Shown here one piece after another: positions 8,018-17,095 of a DNA stretch of 64,000 bases. The notes beneath the pieces were generated by a model, which was not told the DNA's origin, did no database searches, and worked only from the letters and a program-made list of their open reading frames with translations. A program made the translations under genes and the position numbers. Source of the DNA: a virus; IMG/VR virus record IMGVR_UViG_3300047476_002143, positions 1-64,000 of that record. One strand, written 5' to 3'. The stretch's first letter is position 1. The number at the start of each line of letters is the position of its first letter.

Positions 8018-8211
8018 CACCAGCTTTCAATATCAGTTAAATCCAAAATATGTTTATTACCAAGTATCTCACCTTGAACGGTCACGACATCACCTATTCC
8101 GGTCGGATGAAAAGTATAGGTATAAGAACCATATTCTCCATAAATTTTATGAATTGCTTCTTGCCATTCTTTTAGCTTTACCATTTGTTTTTCAGAAAGT
8201 TCGAATTTCAT
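8017..8211 (-). CDS. Small phage protein, unknown function
   Basis: A 64-residue protein with an N-terminal helix (SEKQMVKLKEWQEAIHKIYG) followed by strands ending in ILDLTDIESW. The same layout occurs in small uncharacterised proteins of many phages. It is coupled to the next gene through a one-base stop/start overlap. Confidence 0.6.
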   Translation of the reverse strand: MKFELSEKQMVKLKEWQEAIHKIYGEYGSYTYTFHPTGIGDVVTVQGEILGNKHILDLTDIESW

Positions 8212-8219
8212 AAAAAATT

Positions 8220-8888
8220 TTATTGTGAGTTTAATAATCTTTCAACATGGTGGTCATTTGGCATTTCAGAAAGTTTTTCTCTATGTCTTAACATAGGTAC
8301 TACTTCTCTGTAAACATCGTATGGCCTGAGCTCTGGGTGACCATCCATACCAACATCCATTCTCTGACCTTTACCGAACCTCATGTGAGTTGGTAAGTGA
8401 CAGTGACCGTGTAGGTGCATTACACCCTTATTAAGACCATCCCAAGAACTTATGGGGTAGTGCATCAAACGGAACTTAAACTGTCCCATTTCGAGTGTAT
8501 TATAGTGAGAAACGGACTTGAATAACCCTTGACTACCTTGTCTGTTATTCTCTATGTGGTGGTCATGGTTTCCCAAAACCAAATGTATGTTCTTACACAC
8601 CAACCTATCCCAAAACTCACGTATTTGCTCGAAACCACCGAAAGACCAGTCACCAAGATGTATCAATATGTCATCTTGACCAACAACTTGATTTATGTTG
8701 TTGACCATTCTTGTATTCATTTTTTCTACGGTTGCAAAATCACGAGTTTGTGATATGGGGACTTCACCTGACTCTGTTCTCCATGCGGTTGTTCCACGAC
8801 ATATATTCTTATGTGAAAAGTGTGTGTCAGAAGTTATCCACACATTTACTTCGGGTACGTTTTTGGTATCTACTGGTATCTTTATCAT
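8220..8888 (-). CDS. Metallophosphoesterase
   Basis: A 222-residue calcineurin-like phosphoesterase. The metal-binding motifs are in order: SDTHFSHKNI (D-x-H), LIHLGDWSFGG (GD), VLGNHDHH (GNHD), MHYP and HLHGHCHLP (GHxH). Phage members hydrolyse phosphodiesters or phosphomonoesters of nucleotides or RNA; the substrate is not evident. A host-type TATCTTTG box sits four bases before the start codon, so its mRNA would be nearly leaderless. Confidence 0.9.
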   Translation of the reverse strand: MIKIPVDTKNVPEVNVWITSDTHFSHKNICRGTTAWRTESGEVPISQTRDFATVEKMNTRMVNNINQVVGQDDILIHLGDWSFGGFEQIREFWDRLVCKNIHLVLGNHDHHIENNRQGSQGLFKSVSHYNTLEMGQFKFRLMHYPISSWDGLNKGVMHLHGHCHLPTHMRFGKGQRMDVGMDGHPELRPYDVYREVVPMLRHREKLSEMPNDHHVERLLNSQ

Positions 8889-8892
8889 GACA

Positions 8893-8900
8893 CAAAGATA
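8893..8900 (-). promoter_or_regulatory. Host-type TAnnTTTG promoter box
   Basis: TATCTTTG on the minus strand, ending four bases before the metallophosphoesterase ATG. This is the Bacteroidota -7 consensus. It would start the large minus-strand operon that runs down towards thyA. Confidence 0.55.
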
Positions 8901-8902
8901 AT

Positions 8903-9160
8903 CTATTTAATTGTAACTGCAAAAACGGGATTTTGTTCTCCTGCGTGAAGACCCAAAATATTGTAGTCATAAAATTCTTCAGATTCCTCATAGGTCATAC
9001 CATCTCTCTTTTGCAAAATTTCTAGAATCTTATCTTTTGAATATAATATTCTCGGGGAGTTTCCAAACTCCTCCACAATTCCGATGATTGCGTCATCAAG
9101 ACCGTCCAAAATCACCGCACCTTCGCAGTATTCGCGTATATCGTATTCGTTGATTGTCAT
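8903..9160 (-). CDS. Conserved small phage protein
   Basis: About 85 residues from the ATG at 9160 (MTINEYDIREYCEG). It contains LDGLDDAIIGIVEEFG, ILYSKDKILEIL and RDGMTYEESEEFYDYNILG, a pattern I recognise from an uncharacterised family found in many phages. It lies upstream of the metallophosphoesterase, fourteen bases away. Function unknown. Confidence 0.7.
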   Translation of the reverse strand: MTINEYDIREYCEGAVILDGLDDAIIGIVEEFGNSPRILYSKDKILEILQKRDGMTYEESEEFYDYNILGLHAGEQNPVFAVTIK

Positions 9161-9296
9161 AAATAAAAAAACAAGTGAACCCAAAAATAAGATAAGTAAA
9201 TTACCAAGATACTACCAAGAAATTTGAATTTCACTTGTTCAATACAACATTAGTTGTTTTATTTCATTACGTCAATATTTATTTAAAAACATTTAT

Positions 9297-10211
9297 ATGA
9301 AACAATGGGCTTTAGGATTGATGTCTAACGATGAAAAAAGAAGCATCTTGGACCAACACAAAACACTATATAATGGTTATAAAACCATGCAACCAAAGGT
9401 ATCTAACGAGCAACCACTTTATACTCAAGATTTTGCTAACGATAAAGGCGGAGTTACTGTGAATAATAAAGGAAATGTTAAGGCTTATACTAATATCGGT
9501 ATCAATGAACAAGTTGAGAAAGAATCAATGTGTTCTGAGTGTGGTGGAATGATGTATGAAGGTGAATGTTCTGAGTGTGGATATAATGGTGGAGAAATGG
9601 GTGAAGAAATGCAACAAGTTAAAGACTTGGAAAACGTTGAAGACCTTAATTTATCCGATAAGTTTGATTACACTGAAGAAGAAATGTATGAAGATGATGC
9701 TCTTGATGCGGATGCTCTACAAAATGTGACAGGTCAAGATGCCCCACATGATGCTGATGATATGGCACCCGATGGTATGGACGATGATAGTGACAACGAT
9801 AGAGGTATGATGGCTGACAGTGAAATGGAAGAACAAGTTGGTGGTGGAACCGCTCCTTATCAAAATTTCGATTCAATCAAACCGGCATATAACTTTGTTT
9901 CAGGTGGTCCAGTAAAGGAAGATGAATTTGAAACAATGGAATCAGCTTGGGCTGACGACAAAGATGATATGGAAGACTTTGAAGATGATGAAGAAGTTTA
10001 TCCAATTTTCACAAAGGATGAATTTCTTGGAATGGGAAAAAAACTCGGTGATAAGGAATTGGACGAACCAGAAAGTTCTGAATGGGAAGAAATAACTCCA
10101 GATAGTGATGAAGATGACCTTTCACATTTAGACGAAGAGATTAGAGAATCAGTAACAAAACAGAAAAATAGAATTATGGAAATGATGAACCGAATGAAAG
10201 GTTACAATTAG
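9297..10211 (+). CDS. Acidic zinc-ribbon phage protein, probable structural or core protein
   Basis: A 304-residue, strongly acidic protein. It has a zinc ribbon (CSECGG...GECSECG, about residues 79-96) and long Asp/Glu-rich stretches, ending with a basic helix. The N-terminus (LMSNDEKRSILDQHKTLYNGY) matches the style of N-terminal segments in neighbouring putative virion proteins. A TATTTAT motif (9276-9282) precedes it and a strong hairpin follows it, so it is probably a monocistronic late gene. Function inferred only. Confidence 0.65.
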   Translation: MKQWALGLMSNDEKRSILDQHKTLYNGYKTMQPKVSNEQPLYTQDFANDKGGVTVNNKGNVKAYTNIGINEQVEKESMCSECGGMMYEGECSECGYNGGEMGEEMQQVKDLENVEDLNLSDKFDYTEEEMYEDDALDADALQNVTGQDAPHDADDMAPDGMDDDSDNDRGMMADSEMEEQVGGGTAPYQNFDSIKPAYNFVSGGPVKEDEFETMESAWADDKDDMEDFEDDEEVYPIFTKDEFLGMGKKLGDKELDEPESSEWEEITPDSDEDDLSHLDEEIRESVTKQKNRIMEMMNRMKGYN

Positions 10212-10246
10212 AAAAAATCCCCTCCGAAACGAGGGGATTTTTATTT
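10212..10246 (+). terminator. Rho-independent terminator
   Basis: A 9-bp stem AATCCCCTC/GAGGGGATT with a short loop, flanked by an A run and a T run, immediately after the stop of the 304-residue gene. Confidence 0.85.
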
Positions 10247-10304
10247 TATTTATATAAAAAATAGATTTTCAGTTTTTTTATGATATTTCTTTAATAAAAA
10301 AACA

Positions 10305-10607
10305 ATGGAAATTAAAGAAATTGTGGAATATTTTGTTAACACAGAAACAAATATTCTTGAGGTAAGTTTTAGAACAATTGATGATGGTGAAGATGAAGTT
10401 AGGGTTGACAATATAGATTATTCAGTAGTAAGTGAATACGGTTATGATTTGGAAACAGAGTCATTCGATTTTTTTGACGATGAGGACGATGATGATTCGT
10501 ATGATGATGAAGAGAAAATAGAGTTGGATGTCGATGATTTGGTTTCATTCTTAAATGAATACTATACATTAAACGAATCATCAATACCAAAGTCGGTACC
10601 ATATTAA
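10305..10607 (+). CDS. Small acidic phage protein
   Basis: A 100-residue protein whose C-terminal half is a run of Asp and Glu (DDEDDDDSYDDEEK) ending in LVSFLNEYYTLNES. No domain recognised. It lies between two genes that share N-terminal [LIV]xE-type signatures and may be a head-core or DNA-mimic protein. Confidence 0.6.
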   Translation: MEIKEIVEYFVNTETNILEVSFRTIDDGEDEVRVDNIDYSVVSEYGYDLETESFDFFDDEDDDDSYDDEEKIELDVDDLVSFLNEYYTLNESSIPKSVPY

Positions 10608-10630
10608 TCATTTGAAACTATTTATTGTTT

Positions 10631-10879
10631 ATGGAACTAGATGTAGATGTATTAATATCAATTTTCGAAAAGTATTCAGTATCAAGAAATAAATCTGAAT
10701 TGGATGAACAGGATGACGCAGCCCCTGCGGCACCTTCAGGTGGAGGAGGTTCTACGTCATCAGTACCAAAATGGTCTGACCTTTATACAATAAAGAGAGG
10801 TAAGGCAAATATGCTTGGTAAGGGTGGTGAAAAATGGCAGACTGGACTGACTAGGGGATTAGCTAATCAGGTTTGGTAG
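10631..10879 (+). CDS. Small phage protein with N-terminal LDEQ signature
   Basis: An 82-residue protein; the ATG at 10631 follows a TATTTAT motif (10619-10625) by five bases. The first 25 residues are helical and end in SELDEQ, followed by an Ala/Pro/Gly linker (DDAAPAAPSGGGG) and a short basic tail. That architecture fits a cleavable targeting segment followed by a mature peptide, but this is inference. Confidence 0.6.
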   Translation: MELDVDVLISIFEKYSVSRNKSELDEQDDAAPAAPSGGGGSTSSVPKWSDLYTIKRGKANMLGKGGEKWQTGLTRGLANQVW

Positions 10880-10885
10880 AAATCT

Positions 10886-11080
10886 CTACAAATCAAATTT
10901 TATTTCGAAATTTGTATCAATTTCCAACAAATTTAATTTTGAAATTTGTTCATCAATAAATCTATCTTCATCTGTGGTAGGATTGATTCCACTTGATAAA
11001 TTAGAAAGGATGGAGATGAATTTTATTTTGTTGTTTGTTTCGTTCATCATTTTTACTGAACCTAAAGTTATATTTTTCAT
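10886..11080 (-). CDS. Small phage protein, opposite strand
   Basis: About 64 residues starting MKNITLGSVKMMNETNNK. It contains RFIDEQISKLNLLEID and ends in FEIKFDL. It is the only minus-strand gene in this stretch and lies between two plus-strand genes. A CATCTTTG sequence just upstream may be its promoter. No family recognised; it may not be expressed. Confidence 0.45.
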   Translation of the reverse strand: MKNITLGSVKMMNETNNKIKFISILSNLSSGINPTTDEDRFIDEQISKLNLLEIDTNFEIKFDL

Positions 11081-11128
11081 CAAACAAAGATGAGAAAAAA
11101 AACGATAATGAACAAATATTTATTAATT

Positions 11129-11989
11129 ATGTACACAAATAATCTGTTACAGGAAGAAACAGAAAGAATCAAAAACTTAATTTCCGAACAAACTTTTTTG
11201 GGGGGACCCGCTATGGGGATAGTCTCACCTCGAAACACGTTGAAGACTTTTAATTGGATTAAAACCTGGGACAATAGAGATTGGTTAAATTTTGTTGAGA
11301 TGACTACTGGTATTTTAGGGTCAATACCTAGTCCCGCTTCTCCATTTTTATTAGGTATTTCTATAGGGGCAGGAATTGCAAATGCCAAACTTTATTATGA
11401 TGGTGGTGACCCATATACCGCCGGATTATACTTAGCGTTTAGCGTAATACCAGTAGCTTCTTTAATAAAACAATTAAAATTTTCAAAAACTTTTATGCGT
11501 TTAGGGAAAGATGGTAGTGTTAAACTTTTAGAAAAAATAAAATCAGGTACCGCAACAGCGTCCGAACAAAAAATGGCAAAAGATTTAGTTCGAGAAATAG
11601 GGCCAGTATCAAATGAATTAGGTAAAGAAGTTGTAAGACAAACAATATCAAAAATATTATCAGAATTACCCAAAAAAAGTCTTTCGTTTGTAATTAAATT
11701 ATGTCTAATGATGTATAATTTAGGTGTTTTTGGAATAAGGGCGGGAGTAACTATAGGAGGTACCTTTTTATCATATGATTTAATGTATAGGGCCTTAAAT
11801 TATAAAAATAAAAAAAATATGTCTTTGAGGGAAAAAAATGAAATGGCTAAGGTGTATAATTTTATTGTGAATAATGAAGATGAAATAAAAACATTAAGTA
11901 TAGACGATATTAAGAAAAATCAATCGTCCTTGCTTGAACATAGTAACTCCTTTATTTCAATAGATACAACACATGAAATAAAATTTTAA
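11129..11989 (+). CDS. Hydrophobic phage protein, probable virion-internal or membrane-active
   Basis: A 286-residue protein with hydrophobic glycine-rich segments near residues 50-75, 90-110 and 190-225. The ATG at 11129 is chosen over the one at 11090 because TATTTAT (11117-11123) ends five bases before it. The N-terminus reads NLLQEETERIKNLISEQ, with the LISE-Q signature that may mark prohead protease cleavage. It is nine bases from the next gene, which has the same type of N-terminus. Confidence 0.6.
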   Translation: MYTNNLLQEETERIKNLISEQTFLGGPAMGIVSPRNTLKTFNWIKTWDNRDWLNFVEMTTGILGSIPSPASPFLLGISIGAGIANAKLYYDGGDPYTAGLYLAFSVIPVASLIKQLKFSKTFMRLGKDGSVKLLEKIKSGTATASEQKMAKDLVREIGPVSNELGKEVVRQTISKILSELPKKSLSFVIKLCLMMYNLGVFGIRAGVTIGGTFLSYDLMYRALNYKNKKNMSLREKNEMAKVYNFIVNNEDEIKTLSIDDIKKNQSSLLEHSNSFISIDTTHEIKF

Positions 11990-11997
11990 GTAAAAAA

Positions 11998-13338
11998 ATG
12001 AAAAATAATCTAATACTAGAAATAGCAAGAACCAAGCAACTTATGGGTGTAATATCCGAACAAGCAGGGTTAATTTCAATTTCTGACGATATCGTAAAAG
12101 GTCTTAAGTCCTTAATAAAAAAACCCACGCCAGAATTATCTCAAGACATTGATTTACTTTCTCAAATTATGGCAAGAGGAAGTAGGCGTATAAATCAAAA
12201 TGATTTAGTTGTTCTATTAACCAGAATTATAAGAACCGATAAAAAAATTGCGGATTATTTAATACCAAAAATTATTCAAAATTTAGATGTTGGTAGTCAA
12301 AACTTTATTCAAAATTTTAAAGGGTCAATATCAAATTTCAAGTCTCGAGGGGGAAAGTATGAGGATGCAATTAGAGGTATAAATGCGAACCTCAATGCAA
12401 GAAATACGGCAACAGGAGTACCTGTTTTTAACACCCCAATACCTGAAATCAAAGAATATTTAAAGAAAGATTTTGAGAGATATGCTTGGGAACTATACAA
12501 TCCAATTAAAGCAAAGGTAAAGTCTAAAGCTACCGAAATCGGAAAAAATACTGGTAAAGGATTCAAAGCAGGATGGAATTCAAAATCAGGAGGATTCTTA
12601 ACCTTGAGAAGTGTTTTGAAAACGGTGTCCCCTGAAAAAGTGGAAAAACTCTTTCCAAACTATTTTAAAAAATTGACACCTGAAGAAAGAGAAATAATGT
12701 GGAAGTGGGTTAAATGGGGAGTTCCCGATGTGCCTTCATTGAAAAATTCTTGGAGTAAACTTGGAATTGGCGGATGGGTTGGTAATCTTTCAGCACAAAT
12801 ATTACACAAAACTCTTTGGTTAATGTTATTACTCACCGGATTTCAACTAATTAGAGATTATATTCAAGACTACCTCAAGGAGGGTGAAGAATATGCAGGA
12901 TGGAATGGGTTTGCAGCGTTAGCTCACAGAATAGTTAGGGCTTTTGACTTTCCTCATCTCGGAGTTACAAGTCCTATGATTTGGATAATAGGACTAATAT
13001 TTCAGCCTGTTTGGGCGGGAATGACAGGTTCTGATAAAAGCTTCAATCAACAATTTAAAGATTATTTAATCGGTGAGGACGAAAATAATATTCCAAAACC
13101 TCCAAAACGTCTAAAGGATTGGTTAGGTACAGTATCCAAGAATACAGATACTTTAATTGATAAAACAAAAAATCGTATAGATACATTAACTAAGGGTACT
13201 AATGTAAACACTGAGGATATTTTACCTGATTCAATAACAGTTCCAAAACCAATACAAGATACTACAGTAACGTCACCGAGAAATTCTGAGCAAGACCTGT
13301 ATGATTGGGATACGGATACCACAATAAATCAAAAATAA
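11998..13338 (+). CDS. Large phage protein with N-terminal VISEQ signature
   Basis: A 446-residue protein beginning LILEIARTKQLMGVISEQ, parallel to its upstream neighbour. The middle has a Trp-rich amphipathic stretch (TLWLMLLLTGFQLIRDYI) and a second hydrophobic segment (MIWIIGLIFQPVWAGM), so it may contact membranes. The C-terminal 80 residues are rich in Thr, Pro and Asp. Possibly an internal head protein ejected with DNA; no family recognised. Confidence 0.6.
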   Translation: MKNNLILEIARTKQLMGVISEQAGLISISDDIVKGLKSLIKKPTPELSQDIDLLSQIMARGSRRINQNDLVVLLTRIIRTDKKIADYLIPKIIQNLDVGSQNFIQNFKGSISNFKSRGGKYEDAIRGINANLNARNTATGVPVFNTPIPEIKEYLKKDFERYAWELYNPIKAKVKSKATEIGKNTGKGFKAGWNSKSGGFLTLRSVLKTVSPEKVEKLFPNYFKKLTPEEREIMWKWVKWGVPDVPSLKNSWSKLGIGGWVGNLSAQILHKTLWLMLLLTGFQLIRDYIQDYLKEGEEYAGWNGFAALAHRIVRAFDFPHLGVTSPMIWIIGLIFQPVWAGMTGSDKSFNQQFKDYLIGEDENNIPKPPKRLKDWLGTVSKNTDTLIDKTKNRIDTLTKGTNVNTEDILPDSITVPKPIQDTTVTSPRNSEQDLYDWDTDTTINQK

Positions 13339-13350
13339 TTTAATTATTAT

Positions 13351-15606
13351 ATGAACGAAAAAGAATTAAAAGAATTGTGGGATTTCATGAAAAGTAATGA
13401 CCCAAAATTTCCTGATTACCCTATTTTTAAAGGTAAAATGGATACACCGGAAAAAAGAAAACGTTTTTTTGATAGATATTATCTTTCCACATTATCCGAC
13501 GCTTTTTTAGAAGACGACTGGACTGCAGATGATTTTGAAAATACGTACGGACCTCAAAAACCAACACAATCAAAATTTACTGAAGTTAGGATAAAACCTG
13601 AAGAGGTTTGTAATGGTGGTAAAATAGTGTCTGAAGGAATGAAAGGTGATATTGTTTGGATGATTCAAAATCAGTTGAAGGTGACCCCTTTAACAAACAA
13701 TTTTGGTCCAAAAACAAAACAAGCCGTTGTTAATTTTCAAAATAAAAACAATTTAAAAGTTGATGGAAAAGTCGGTGCAAAAACGTGGGAATTATTATTC
13801 GAAGGAACTCAATATGCCTGTAAAAAAGAAGACCCGAAAAAAACAACAGATATGGGAACAAAAACAAATCAGAACATAAAGACAGAACCTACAAAAGATA
13901 CTCCGAAAGTTGGCCCACAAATCAAAAGAGTTAAATGGATTGGAGAACAAGTTGCGGTTAAGCAGGCAGACCCAAAAAAGTCCTTTTTGACAAAATCACT
14001 TAAGATAAAAGATAACCAAGGTTTATCATGTTTAGATAGACTTGCCAAAAAACATAAACTAAAAGAACATCCTGAATACGGAAATGCAATCTTGGAATTG
14101 GAAGATGGTAGACCTTCAGTGGTATATATTGGAATTAATCCTCAGAACAAACAGGAGGAAAACTTCTTTATTGCGTCAGACGGTACAAAACTTACCGGAA
14201 TTTTCCAAAGTGGAAACGAAATAGATATTGAGTGCTCAGGTCAAATATTAGATTTAGGTGTGTTTGGAAATTTGAGCGAAAGACAAAAACAATTTGTTCA
14301 ATACAATGTAACACCTCAATCAGGTTATAAAGTCGGTGTTAGTCCGGGTGAAGAAGAGTATTACGATAAATTTGATATTGTGAACACCTTCAAAGGAGCA
14401 TCTGATTATTTTGCACCAAATACTTATTTCGTTTATAAAAGAAAAGGTTATAAAGTAGAAGAAAGAGGTGAAGAATATTATAATCAGGTAGAAGCCCTAC
14501 TGAACAAAGTGGGATGGACATACAAAAAACCTGACGTTACCTCTCAGGCTTTTTCAACCAAAACAGACATAAGAACCCAATTTCCGAAATATACGGAGCT
14601 TTTTCCAAATGGATTGTATATCTATTTCACAGGAAATACTCGTTCAACAAAAGAAAGACAACTTGTAACTACTTTAATGTCTGATATTGAAGAAAGTGTT
14701 GATTCTCCGAATGGTAAAACTTGTAGAGATGCGGTAAATATTTTATACGATGCTAAACAAGGATATGATAAAAAAATAATTTATTTTTCAGGTGATACCG
14801 AACTAGAAACGGTTAGAGAGTATGTGAAAAGGTGTCAAGTAAAATTTGAAAAAAACTTTTTTAGATTTTTGGGTGGAGGAGCAAAAGAAAAGTATGAAGA
14901 ATTAAAATCAAAAAAACATGGCCCAACAGGGGTAATGAAATTCAATTTGTCTGAAAATTTGAATAGTGTAATCAAGAAAAAACTTTTAACTATCAAAGAA
15001 CAAAAAGATGATAATAAAATTACCAAAAACATTGTTGAAAGTAGACTTGGAATGATTGTTGAATCAATTAAAAAAAATAAAAATATTGATAAGATATCAT
15101 TAGATTTTATGTCAGAATTGAATCAGTTGAATGAACAAGGACTTGTGAATGAAGACTTTGGAGAAAACCTGAAAAACATATTCGGTTCGGATTTATCATC
15201 GATGCCGAAGACATTTTTCGAAAATATTTTTGACAAAATATTGACCAAAATAGATATGAACGATTCTTCTTTGAAGAAGTCATTGGTTTTGATGTCAGAA
15301 AAAAATCTCTTCGAGATTGTAAAGGCATTCAAAGATTGTGATTCAATGTCTAATTTAATTGCAAAAAATATTGTAGAAATATTACACAATAATATAAGTT
15401 CTGAGAAAAATTCGATGGGTAAAGGATTGAGTTCGATTAAAAGTTTAATAGGACAAGAAATCAGAAAAGACGAATTTGTTCAGAAGGTTAAAAACAATAT
15501 CCACAACTTAGTTTGTGAAGAATTTTCCAAACTAACGTCAAATGCCGAAAATTTACTTTCCAAAATCAAAGGAAGTACAACAAAAGACTTTTCAGGTAAT
15601 CTGTAA
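13351..15606 (+). CDS. Large protein with peptidoglycan-binding domain
   Basis: A 751-residue protein. Residues about 87-154 (KIVSEGMKGDIVWMIQNQL...GPKTKQAVVNFQNKNNLKVDGKVGAKTWELL) match the PG_binding_1 fold that anchors enzymes to peptidoglycan. The middle (about 180-500) is unrecognised and the C-terminal third is helical and charged. The whole looks like a virion-associated protein of tail or inner head. It is the last gene of the 9.3-15.6 kb cluster, separated from clpP by a bidirectional terminator. Confidence 0.65.
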   Translation: MNEKELKELWDFMKSNDPKFPDYPIFKGKMDTPEKRKRFFDRYYLSTLSDAFLEDDWTADDFENTYGPQKPTQSKFTEVRIKPEEVCNGGKIVSEGMKGDIVWMIQNQLKVTPLTNNFGPKTKQAVVNFQNKNNLKVDGKVGAKTWELLFEGTQYACKKEDPKKTTDMGTKTNQNIKTEPTKDTPKVGPQIKRVKWIGEQVAVKQADPKKSFLTKSLKIKDNQGLSCLDRLAKKHKLKEHPEYGNAILELEDGRPSVVYIGINPQNKQEENFFIASDGTKLTGIFQSGNEIDIECSGQILDLGVFGNLSERQKQFVQYNVTPQSGYKVGVSPGEEEYYDKFDIVNTFKGASDYFAPNTYFVYKRKGYKVEERGEEYYNQVEALLNKVGWTYKKPDVTSQAFSTKTDIRTQFPKYTELFPNGLYIYFTGNTRSTKERQLVTTLMSDIEESVDSPNGKTCRDAVNILYDAKQGYDKKIIYFSGDTELETVREYVKRCQVKFEKNFFRFLGGGAKEKYEELKSKKHGPTGVMKFNLSENLNSVIKKKLLTIKEQKDDNKITKNIVESRLGMIVESIKKNKNIDKISLDFMSELNQLNEQGLVNEDFGENLKNIFGSDLSSMPKTFFENIFDKILTKIDMNDSSLKKSLVLMSEKNLFEIVKAFKDCDSMSNLIAKNIVEILHNNISSEKNSMGKGLSSIKSLIGQEIRKDEFVQKVKNNIHNLVCEEFSKLTSNAENLLSKIKGSTTKDFSGNL

Positions 15607-15644
15607 GTATAAATTAGAAAACAAAAGGGGGTGTTCTAAAATCT

Positions 15645-15674
15645 AAAAAGAAGGGTTAACTACCCTTCTTTTTT
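15645..15674. terminator. Bidirectional terminator between converging genes
   Basis: A perfect stem AAAAAGAAGGGT/ACCCTTCTTTTT with a five-base loop. It serves the 751-residue gene on the plus strand and clpP on the minus strand and overlaps the end of clpP. Confidence 0.85.
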
Positions 15675-16336
15675 GTTTTAACTATTTCGTCGATTATACC
15701 ATAGTCAAGAGCCTCCTCGGCGCTTAACCACAAATCACGTTGAGCATCTTCCATAACTTGTTCACGAGATTTTCCACAAAAATCACCTAGTAAATCAAAC
15801 AATACGTTGTTTGTTTTTTCCCACTCTATCATTGATATTTTTGCGTCTTGGATGTTACCAACCGCTCCACCAGAGCTTTGATGTAACATGGTCTTGGAGA
15901 ATCTTAATGAACTCCTTTTACCTTTAGTTCCTGCTCCAAGAAGAACTGAACCCATAGATGCTGCCATACCTGTATTAACAGTACGGATATCACAAGAAAT
16001 ATAATGCATCACATCAACCATTGATAGACCTGATTTAACACTACCACCAGGAGAATCGATATGCATCGTGATGTCGGTTTTATCTGTGGAATCCAAGAAC
16101 ATAAGTTGAGCTTGAACAACAGTTGACATTCTATCGTCAACACCACCAGCAACCCACAAAAGTCGGTCTCTCATCAAACGAGAGAAGATATCCATTTGAG
16201 TTACCCTCATTTCTCTTTCCTCCAAAATATAAGGAGTCATTGAGTTTTCAATATGTTCACCGATATAATGTAAATCGAGTGAATTTTTTCCTAAATGTTT
16301 AGCATAATAACTTTTAAATTCGTTTCCCAAATTCAT
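15656..16336 (-). CDS. clpP: ClpP-type serine protease subunit
   Basis: A 226-residue ClpP. The catalytic triad is complete: Ser127 in GMAASMGS, His152 in TMLHQSSGG and Asp201 in QRDLWLSAEEALDYG. HIDSPGGSV forms the substrate-binding strand. I chose the ATG at 16336; the frame extends upstream only to a TTG. A TACCTTTG box upstream fits a host-type promoter. The window also encodes a ClpC-like unfoldase (45386) with a ClpP-docking IGF loop and a tmRNA (42597), so this subunit may form a phage ClpCP protease. It could instead combine with host Clp ATPases. Confidence 0.93.
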   Translation of the reverse strand: MNLGNEFKSYYAKHLGKNSLDLHYIGEHIENSMTPYILEEREMRVTQMDIFSRLMRDRLLWVAGGVDDRMSTVVQAQLMFLDSTDKTDITMHIDSPGGSVKSGLSMVDVMHYISCDIRTVNTGMAASMGSVLLGAGTKGKRSSLRFSKTMLHQSSGGAVGNIQDAKISMIEWEKTNNVLFDLLGDFCGKSREQVMEDAQRDLWLSAEEALDYGIIDEIVKTKKKGS

Positions 16337-16368
16337 AATCAAAATTTTATCAAAGGTAAAAAAAATAT

Positions 16369-16857
16369 TTAATTAAAAAAAGTTTTTTGAAAGTCGTCCC
16401 AAACATTTTGCAACACGTAGTTATCGTTCATAATTGTTGGAACAAACGGTTTGTGACTCATTTTCATTTTGGCCTCTTCAGGTGTTCTGTTAGCCTTTTT
16501 GAGGTTACACTTGAAACAAGACGTAACAAGGTTCTCCCAAGTATTGAGACCCCCCTTCGATTTTGGAATTACGTGGTCAAGAGTTAATGATTTTTTGGAA
16601 CCACAGTACACGCACTCATACCCGTCTCTTTTATATATTCTTGTTCTGTTTGCCCTATACGCTCTCTTGTGAAACTTAATATAATTCAATAGACGTATAA
16701 TAAGAGGTCTAACGAACTTTTTAACACCACTAACAAGTTCTTTGATGTCACACTTAATTATCTCGGCTTTACCCTTATAAACAAGGTTAAACCCCCTTTG
16801 TATTGAGGTTACATTAAGTGGACTATAGTCAAAATTTAATACAAGTACCTGTTCCAT
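16369..16857 (-). CDS. HNH endonuclease
   Basis: A 162-residue protein with a canonical HNH domain: RDGYECVYCGSKKSLTLDHVIPKSKGG followed by NLVTSCFKCNLKK, with two CxxC pairs for the structural zinc. The first 60 residues (LVLNFDYSPLNVTSIQRGFNLV) match the N-terminal extension typical of a family widespread in Bacteroidota and their phages. It could be a free-standing homing or packaging-related nuclease. A TATCTTTG box lies about 18 bases before the start. Confidence 0.88.
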   Translation of the reverse strand: MEQVLVLNFDYSPLNVTSIQRGFNLVYKGKAEIIKCDIKELVSGVKKFVRPLIIRLLNYIKFHKRAYRANRTRIYKRDGYECVYCGSKKSLTLDHVIPKSKGGLNTWENLVTSCFKCNLKKANRTPEEAKMKMSHKPFVPTIMNDNYVLQNVWDDFQKTFFN

Positions 16858-16874
16858 TATTGGAATTATTTTGG

Positions 16875-16882
16875 CAAAGATA
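16875..16882 (-). promoter_or_regulatory. Host-type TAnnTTTG promoter box
   Basis: TATCTTTG on the minus strand, 17 bases before the HNH gene start at 16857. Confidence 0.55.
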
Positions 16883-16895
16883 TGTTTATTTGTTG

Positions 16896-16927
16896 AATAA
16901 AAAAAGGGTCAGAAAATCCCGACCCTT
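16896..16927 (-). terminator. Terminator of the 30-residue minus-strand gene
   Basis: Stem AAGGGTC/GACCCTT with a T run on the minus strand only. It lies just after the tiny gene at 16940-17032. Confidence 0.7.
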
Positions 16928-16939
16928 ATATGTTAATTT

Positions 16940-17032
16940 TTAACAATAGTTTATGGTTCGGGACTTTCCACGTCTCGTTACAACCGAATTCTCATATTTA
17001 ATCATCTTGTCCAAAAGACTCAACTTTATCAT
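16940..17032 (-). CDS. Micro-gene, 30 residues
   Basis: A 30-codon frame (MIKLSLLDKMIKYENSVV, then a basic RRGKSR tail and a final Cys). It is too short to be convincing alone, but TATTTAT (minus strand, 17037-17043) ends exactly four bases before its ATG, as at many larger genes, and a terminator follows the stop. It is therefore probably transcribed as a unit. The peptide is basic and amphipathic; function unknown. Confidence 0.5.
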   Translation of the reverse strand: MIKLSLLDKMIKYENSVVTRRGKSRTINYC

Positions 17033-17036
17033 AACA

Positions 17037-17043
17037 ATAAATA
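17037..17043 (-). promoter_or_regulatory. TATTTAT phage promoter motif
   Basis: Minus-strand TATTTAT, four bases before the ATG of the 30-residue micro-gene. Confidence 0.5.
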
Positions 17044-17077
17044 TTAAGATGATTTTTGGAAGTTTAAATTAATTTTT

Positions 17078-17085
17078 TATCTTTG
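17078..17085 (+). promoter_or_regulatory. Host-type TAnnTTTG promoter of the tRNA array
   Basis: TATCTTTG ending ten bases before tRNA-Met, with a TTTGG sequence about 20 bases upstream that could serve as the -33 element. This is the Bacteroidota sigma-factor pattern. Confidence 0.65.
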
Positions 17086-17095
17086 TGAAACAATT

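Noticed and set aside
9646-9876. His/Tyr-rich frame opposite the acidic 304-residue gene
   Set aside because: It is the antisense of GAT/GAA-rich coding sequence, a typical shadow frame.
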